Shown in pieces: positions 58,021 to 64,000 of a DNA stretch of 64,000 nucleotides; positions within the stretch are counted from its first letter, which is position 1; the number at the start of each line of letters is the position of its first letter. Below the pieces are notes generated by a model. The model saw only the letters and a list, made by a program, of their open reading frames with translations. It was not told the DNA's origin and ran no database searches. The stretch spans positions 75,552,988 to 75,616,987 of the forward strand of contig NW_026542596.1 of the NCBI RefSeq assembly GCF_028750875.1, read 5' to 3'. Source of the stretch: Macrosteles quadrilineatus (Eukaryota > Arthropoda > Insecta > Hemiptera > Cicadellidae). Both the position numbers and the translations under genes were made by a program.

Positions 58021-58906
58021 CAAACGTTAAATTTCTCTTGTTTTTTTTGGGGTTCAACGTAATTGAATACAAAGTATTTAATGGCAGCCATTAACGTAAA
58101 CAATATTTAACCGCAAGCCCAGCAAGGGTTATACTTGATGTGAGTGTAAACGGTGGTTGGTACTCGTACATATTTTCGTGTTTGTAAACATATATAGATC
58201 ACTTATAAAAACACTATTTTGACTGTATGGAGGTTAGTCCCATTCCTTTTTTATTATGTCTCCGTATTACTTTAGAAAGCATCTTTAAAATTAATAGTAA
58301 ATATATAGTTTATATGCACAGTATTTTATATAAAATGCCACTTCTAAAATATCGATATGTATGTTCCATCACTTGATCAATTCTTTTTTCACTTTTCAAA
58401 TTTTATAAAATTACTAAAACTTCTAAAATGTGATGCATTTTATTCGGAAAGTACGGTATACAATTTTAGTCGTCCGGTTTTTACAAACTTACTTGACCGT
58501 AATTAAATCACTTTGAAGCTAAAATCATCTTCGCTTGGTTATGCATTTAATAAATAATAGGTACGGCATTATAAGCATGGTAACATGTAAGAGAGAAGAA
58601 ATATTTGACGTATATATTTCTTAACATATCTCACTTTATCTCATTAATATATTAATGCATAAATATATATTAGAATCTCATTGGTATATAACAATGGTTT
58701 TCATATTGAGTGATTTTTATGTTCCGAAATGCGTTGTTTTAAAATAGGTATAAAATTGACAATTTATAAATTGGTTTACAATCCTTATTATGAAGTGTTT
58801 GAGAAAAGTTTTTAGGGTTAATTGAAAAACAGGATTAAATAGAATATGTTATCACACTCTTGAAGTTTATAAAGCAAAATTTAAATCATAATTTAAAATT
58901 CAATAA
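58021..58906. other. Noncoding stretch, nothing recognised
   Basis: AT-rich, no gene or recognised repeat. Confidence 0.4.
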
Positions 58907-59055
58907 AACGAAGCATGAAATAGTCGACGTCGTATCTGTTACCTGAAGCAGTGACCTATGCCTAGCCTTTGTGCGTCTGGAGTCGAACAAAACTTCCATT
59001 TTCATGCCACTGAGCAAGAGTCCGCGATTTCTCCTGAGTGATTCTTCGTTCTATT
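58907..59055 (+). repeat. Well-conserved dispersed repeat W, copy 2
   Basis: Partner of 47383-47531; indels near 58924 and 58968 relative to copy 1, otherwise close to identical. Confidence 0.7.
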
Positions 59056-60164
59056 AAAAAATTTTCATGAAAATCGGTTTGTGATTAAAAATATAACTTG
59101 ATACTTAAGTAAGAAGATTTTGTTTACTACAGTTTTAATCTGTTTTTACAGTGCAATGCGGTTTATTTCTTCGTAATTATTTCGTAGGAAAGAAAACCGC
59201 AAAATTAAGTTTGAACTAGGATAGTAGTTTAGGCTCAACAAACCGGTTGATAATGTCCAAAAATATAGAAATTTCCCCACAGTATATCTAATTTCTGACG
59301 CGTGTAAATGTTGCAATATATGTTGTAAGCAGACACTACTCACCCTGTCAGTTTAATGAATATTCTGACAACTATTTGACGGTTTGGCATATTCCAATAT
59401 CCAGTCATATTACAAACATCGCATGAAAACATGTTTCAAAACGATCGTGGTCACCAATATTTTAATTTTTGTTAAATATTCAAAGAAACTACGTAATTTT
59501 TTAATTTTTTTATAGCATTATAGTTGCCATCTTATGCAATAAATTGACATAAATTGAGCCATTTACAAGTAGCTGATAATTAATTTGGTTAGTCGGAAGT
59601 TGAATTATTTTTAAAAGTATATCCCTGTGTAACATTAAATTTTTTATGACATTTATCATATGAAATATATCTTATGAATTATATTTGCATATAATTTGCA
59701 TATATATATGCAGAATAAACATATTGAGAAGATGGAAGATAATCTATCAATCTAAATGAAAGAATAAGGGTTATCTCTGTAACATCCCTTTTCCATTGGT
59801 CCTAAATAACCGATTTTACAAAAAAGTTGTAATTCAAATTTATTTCTTAGGGGAGGTTTGAAAAGTTTGAACTAAAAGGTTTATTATAAATTTATTATTT
59901 ATATTTACCTAATAACTGCCTTACAGTAAAGCAAAAATTCTTTTGAAATGAAAGGTTATTGGGTAATTCGTTTTGCCTTGGAATCGAGTTTTGTACCTAA
60001 TTTAAATGTATTTAATTTCATGGTATTATATTGCCAGTAATAAATTATAAACAACTATCTCAATTTTTTTTTATTGGCAAAATTCACTTTTTTTCCTAGT
60101 AACTTTATGGTAATGTCTATTTATAGACCGAAATGTTTACAATAATAAAAAAACTCAAATAGGA
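59056..60164. other. Noncoding stretch, nothing recognised
   Basis: AT-rich with short open frames only (for example 59146-59343, minus) and no domain. Confidence 0.4.
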
Positions 60165-60350
60165 ATCGACGAATTCTTTCTGCTTGTAAAACTAACATGT
60201 TTTGCTCACTCCGAACTTTGTAATCCTCGAAATGTTCTCGAAAAAAATGTACCATGTCGTAATAAAGGGTATTACGAGCTAAAGCTGTGGCTTTCGTATT
60301 GTGTTTACTAATTAAAAGTCCTCATCGCATCGCATTTTTGTATGCATTAC
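60165..60350 (+). repeat. Dispersed repeat family V, copy 2
   Basis: Partner of 54500-54690, same strand. Confidence 0.6.
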
Positions 60351-60939
60351 CAAAATATACCCTGCATGGGATATAATTTTTAATGTTCGTCTGGGTTTTT
60401 AATTTTAAAATGTAAGTTAATTTTTTTTTAGTGGCCTAATTATTGATTTTATAAATATTACATTAATATCTACTGTATTTTGGGTTATAACTATGGTCCA
60501 TTCTTAAACTATCCTTGGTTTATTTAAAAAAATCCCGTTGAAAGTTTTGAAATCTTAAAAAACTAATAACCCATAGTACATACCATATATCATTTACTTT
60601 AAAGGACCATCTTATTATATACATCTTTAACCGCTTTGTATCGCAGTATGGCTGTTTTAATAATAAAACTTATGTACATAAATAAATATATGAGATATAA
60701 TAAAATGATCTCCTTATATGAACAATAAACAGGTTATTTTGCTAAACGACAAATATACATAAATCATCTCATCATTAAAATCACACTGTCAATTTATTGT
60801 TATCTTAACATACGCTTAATATTATTAATTGTAAAAAACTAAAGATTAAATACCTCTTAAGACATGCATGCTACTTAAACTGATTTTAAATATTATAGTT
60901 ACAATAAATCAAGTTGGCAGTGACATTTTTAATTCGTGA

Positions 60940-60996
60940 ACATCAAGGATCGAACCCCCCTCCCTCGAACTTAAACGCTAGCTACTAGGCGTAACA
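60940..60996 (-). repeat. tRNA-like SINE head fragment
   Basis: On the minus strand an A-box-like CCTAGTAGCTAGCG (60976-60989) is followed by a B-box-like GGGGGTTCGATCC (60947-60959), with the spacing of a tRNA-derived SINE head. The arms do not form a complete cloverleaf. No body or tail is evident. Confidence 0.4.
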
Positions 60997-63133
60997 ATCC
61001 GATTTTTCAAAATTCTACTTTATATAATACAAAACAAAAGCGAAGTGTAAAAGCGTTAAGTGTGTTCATCTTATATTCTTGCCAAGATAATAGTATATTT
61101 TTAACCTAGGGCCAAAAATTAGGTTTTACCGGCTCGAAATAGTTTTTAAGTTCAAGACGAAATCGAGAGCTTAAAACGATCGAGAGCTGCAAAACCATAT
61201 CGGTCCATGGTACGAACATTATATCCTTTTACCACTATTTAGCACAATAATAATGTACACTAACAGTCAACATAACTACAACTTTGAGGTTGTGTAAAGA
61301 GATAGTTTGTGGAATCAGCAAAAAAAATAATAAACAGTTGCTAGTCAGCGGTGACAATAAAACAAGTCGATGCTATGGATACTGATTTTGTGTATTTAAT
61401 ATGTAATGCAGCTGATTTTCGACCCTAGGGATGTAAAGCCCTTAGCCCTTATAATAATTATAAGGGCTATAATTATGCGGTACCCAAATGACGATGACAG
61501 CTGGCATGGACAGCAATACGTAGCTTTCGGCATCCAATAAACGTCTGTAAAACGGCTAGAAACATCGCAGTGTGGTGAAAAATAGTGTAAAATAATTTCA
61601 ATACGGTAATGTTATAACTATGATAAAATATTTAAATTACATGCCTCAGCGAACTCGAGCTTCCTTTTACAGAGCATTGACCACTTTGTTTTGTTCTCCG
61701 CTTGTCAAGAACACTCCAGTTGCTCCGTTGTTAAAATTCAGGACAAAAGTTCACTTTTGTTTGACCTTTAAATACATTTTAATACTTAAAAAACATCATT
61801 ATTTGTACGATACAAATTAAATTGCTGTATAAAAGCTTTGAATAAGGTTGTATCTTAACTGAATGAATCAACCACTAACAGTATAGTAAAGAAGATTATG
61901 GTTATAAAAACTATTTATAAAAAATAGTTCCGGCTTAACAACTTGTACAACTTATATTAGGTAAATGATTTTGAAACAGCAGAGTACGACAACATACTTG
62001 TTTTTATAACATCTCCACGTTAGATTAATGGTACATTACGTTTTACTTTTGTAGTTCACACTTAAGAAAGGAACTAGTAGAAAAAGAATGCTTGAAGTAG
62101 ATGAGGTTTTGCTACATAACCTAACCTAACCGATAGCTACACACAAGTTATAATAGTTCCATAACTGTTTTGGACAATTATTCGTGTTCAGAAGAGACGA
62201 TTTCATTCTCTACGTGATTGAGTATTGTAAAACATCATTCTCAAGTCAACTTCAGAATAAATGTGCCACCAACATATAAACTATGTAAATGCAAAAGATG
62301 AGGGAATTTTGATCTTTTGTAGTCTACTATTACGTTATGTGATGATATACGGCTCGAAGTAAGCATAAAATGGCTCTGTTACTTCTTTAGTCTGTGGAAA
62401 GCTATCCGAAATCTAAAAGTTTGTCTTGCTGTTATGGCAATATTTGAATATCATATTTTTCCATTAACTATATTTACAAGCCATTAATAACAAATTATCA
62501 GAAAGGGTAATATATATACATGTCTATAAATTAGAAGCATTAGTATATAATCCTTTTAGAATTTTACTAAATCTATGATGTTAAGACTACAACACTGTTT
62601 TTAATTTGTTACAAAATTAATAAAATCCATGTTAAATTGTTTAACTAATAACATGCTTTGCGGATGACTGCAAAAATAGTTTTTTTTAACTATTCTATAA
62701 TTCATTGAAATGTGTTTTTATTTAAAACCTTTTGCTTACTTTTGAAATGAAAATCGATTCTTAAAAGGCGCTGAGAAATAGGCCAAAAGATCTATTGAAT
62801 GGAGCGCTTTTCATTGCTTGCTTTGTTTAGATTTCGTTCACCTGCTGAGAGATTTACATAGAACTTTTACGTGATTTCTGTCAAAGATTCTTTAAAATGA
62901 CTTTATAAACATCCGATGATTTGAAAGCAATATTGTTGAACTAATTCCCAGTTAAATATTTTTTTTAATTTTTAATTCTTACCGATTGAAACGAATTTTT
63001 GAATCCTTGGTTTCAAACTAAATATTTAAACAAATCTTTCGTACCACAAACAATGTGTATGTAAGAGAATATTACTTCTAATTGCATATAAGTTAAAACT
63101 TTTTTTTTACAACCAATATATTTTTTATTTTAG
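60997..63133. other. Noncoding stretch, nothing recognised
   Basis: AT-rich. The frame at 61620-61820 (+) encodes 66 residues without a recognised domain. If the candidate gene is real this is part of a long intron. Confidence 0.4.
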
Positions 63134-63219
63134 TCTACCATCTCACCATGATTTTGACCCCTACGTGTTTTGCGCCTGCCCAGTTAAAAGGGTTTTGATT
63201 GAATTTGCCACCATACAGG
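63134..63219 (+). CDS. Candidate coding exon 4 of an unidentified gene
   Basis: The acceptor TATATTTTTTATTTTAG ends at 63133 and the donor is CAGG/GTAAAA at 63219. The 86-base segment, read after one base that completes a split codon (phase 2 in), encodes LPSHHDFDPYVFCACPVKRV and then LIEFATIQ, leaving phase 1. The required incoming phase is exactly what the candidate exons at 26513-26640 and 29094-29185 leave. The peptide has no low-complexity bias and the segment is less AT-rich than its surroundings. It may precede a membrane segment, but that is speculation. The family is not recognised, and the gene would continue to the right of the window. Confidence 0.5.
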
Positions 63220-63709
63220 GTAAAACTTTCTTTCCTCTAGAATATACATTCCCTTTTATTGCTTGTACTGAATATTGAGATAAGTCGAGAATTTATTCCA
63301 CATATCTTATTTTAACAAAATTACTAGTTATATTTGTATACAGAACTTCTGTGACAAAGCAATAACCTTTAACCTTTAACTTAGAATTTTCCTTTAACTA
63401 TAGACCTGTAACTAAAGACTTTCTCAGGGTAATTTTAAGGGAAATTGGGAATTTGTTTACTCTTAAACAGCAGTACTCTTTGAACTTGATTTTTTTATGT
63501 CATGCAGTTTCTAAATATTGTTGGTTTTATTTCGTATTTACCAAATAAGAAATTGATTGTTTCAATGATACTAGTTATAAACCTGCTAATAAATTTATAT
63601 TTTAGGCAAAGCCCTTGTATTATTATACAGAAATGTCATGATTTATGCACAGTTTGGTTAATAACTTAGTTACCTTTATCAGTATGTAAAAAAAAAACAA
63701 TTGATCTGT

Positions 63710-64000
63710 AAAACCATAGATAAAACATACTCTCCTAGTATATTTCCTCATGCTTATAGATCAGCAGAATACAATATAGTTACCAGTGCACTCTAGGGGT
63801 CGTGTTTTTGTTAACAATTTGTTTCTTGACATTTTAATAATTTAAAACCCTGTTGAACCAAATAAAAATACCTAAAAACAACAACTCGACTCCTAGTTAT
63901 ATAACCAAACAGTAAACCATAAATCATTAAATTAACCCTGAAATAATAGAAACAAAGTTTCGATTACAATAGCGATCAGTGTCACCGGACATGAACTAGA
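63710..64000 (+). repeat. Dispersed repeat family X, copy 3 (cut by window edge)
   Basis: It matches 47889-48240: CATAGATAAAACATACTCTCC, CATGCTTATAGATCAGC, GTCGTGTTTTTGTT, AACCAAATAA and GTGTC.CC..ACATGAA. It reaches the right end of the window. Confidence 0.6.

Overview
The window is AT-rich eukaryotic nuclear DNA, most likely from an insect with a large, repeat-laden genome. The evidence is Ty3/gypsy LTR retrotransposons, tRNA-derived SINE-like sequences, foldback elements, a satellite array and short GC-richer islands bounded by splice-like signals. There is no operon structure, Shine-Dalgarno context or other prokaryotic feature. A hemipteran is plausible, but the species cannot be named from the sequence. 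Host coding content is sparse. Four islands on the + strand look like exons: 11141-11562, 26513-26640, 29094-29185 and 63134-63219. Their reading phases are compatible: 0 out of the first, 0 in and 2 out of the second and third, 2 in for the fourth. They may belong to the 5' part of one gene with introns of up to tens of kilobases that runs off the right edge. I do not recognise the product. Layout from left to right: 1-1200 is AT-rich with nothing recognised. 1200-5215 is repeats, including a degenerate array of about 570-bp units and a tRNA-like SINE. 5216-11140 is mostly unannotated, with a decayed LINE-like piece, a hairpin and one hypothetical minus-strand ORF. 11141-11562 is the first candidate exon. 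14924-23678 is a recent, nearly intact Ty3/gypsy element on the minus strand, with 1465-bp LTRs, a 4-bp target duplication, gag and pol; its integrase frame is broken by one frameshift. 26.5-29.2 kb holds candidate exons 2 and 3. 31 kb holds a hairpin element. 35609-39777 is a satellite with an exact 162-bp period and signs of a 972-bp higher-order period. 40-48 kb is dispersed repeats, a SINE, a 962-bp foldback element and a 17-bp minisatellite. 48449-54371 is an older, broken Ty3/gypsy element on the + strand with 166-bp LTRs; its 5' LTR is split by a 1012-bp Helitron-like insertion for which the intact 3' LTR acts as the empty site. 54-63 kb is dispersed repeats, another foldback and a tRNA-like SINE fragment, and 63134-63219 is the last candidate exon. 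Within the minus-strand element, Gag would form the particle and bind RNA, protease would cut the polyprotein, reverse transcriptase/RNase H primed by a tRNA-Lys-like PBS would make cDNA, and integrase would insert it. This copy cannot make continuous integrase without frame correction. The most unusual items are the Helitron-like insertion with its built-in empty site, the indel-free 162/972-bp satellite, the SAP-like motif in Gag, the doubled tRNA-Lys-like priming sequence, and the phase-matched exon set with two interchangeable middle exons.
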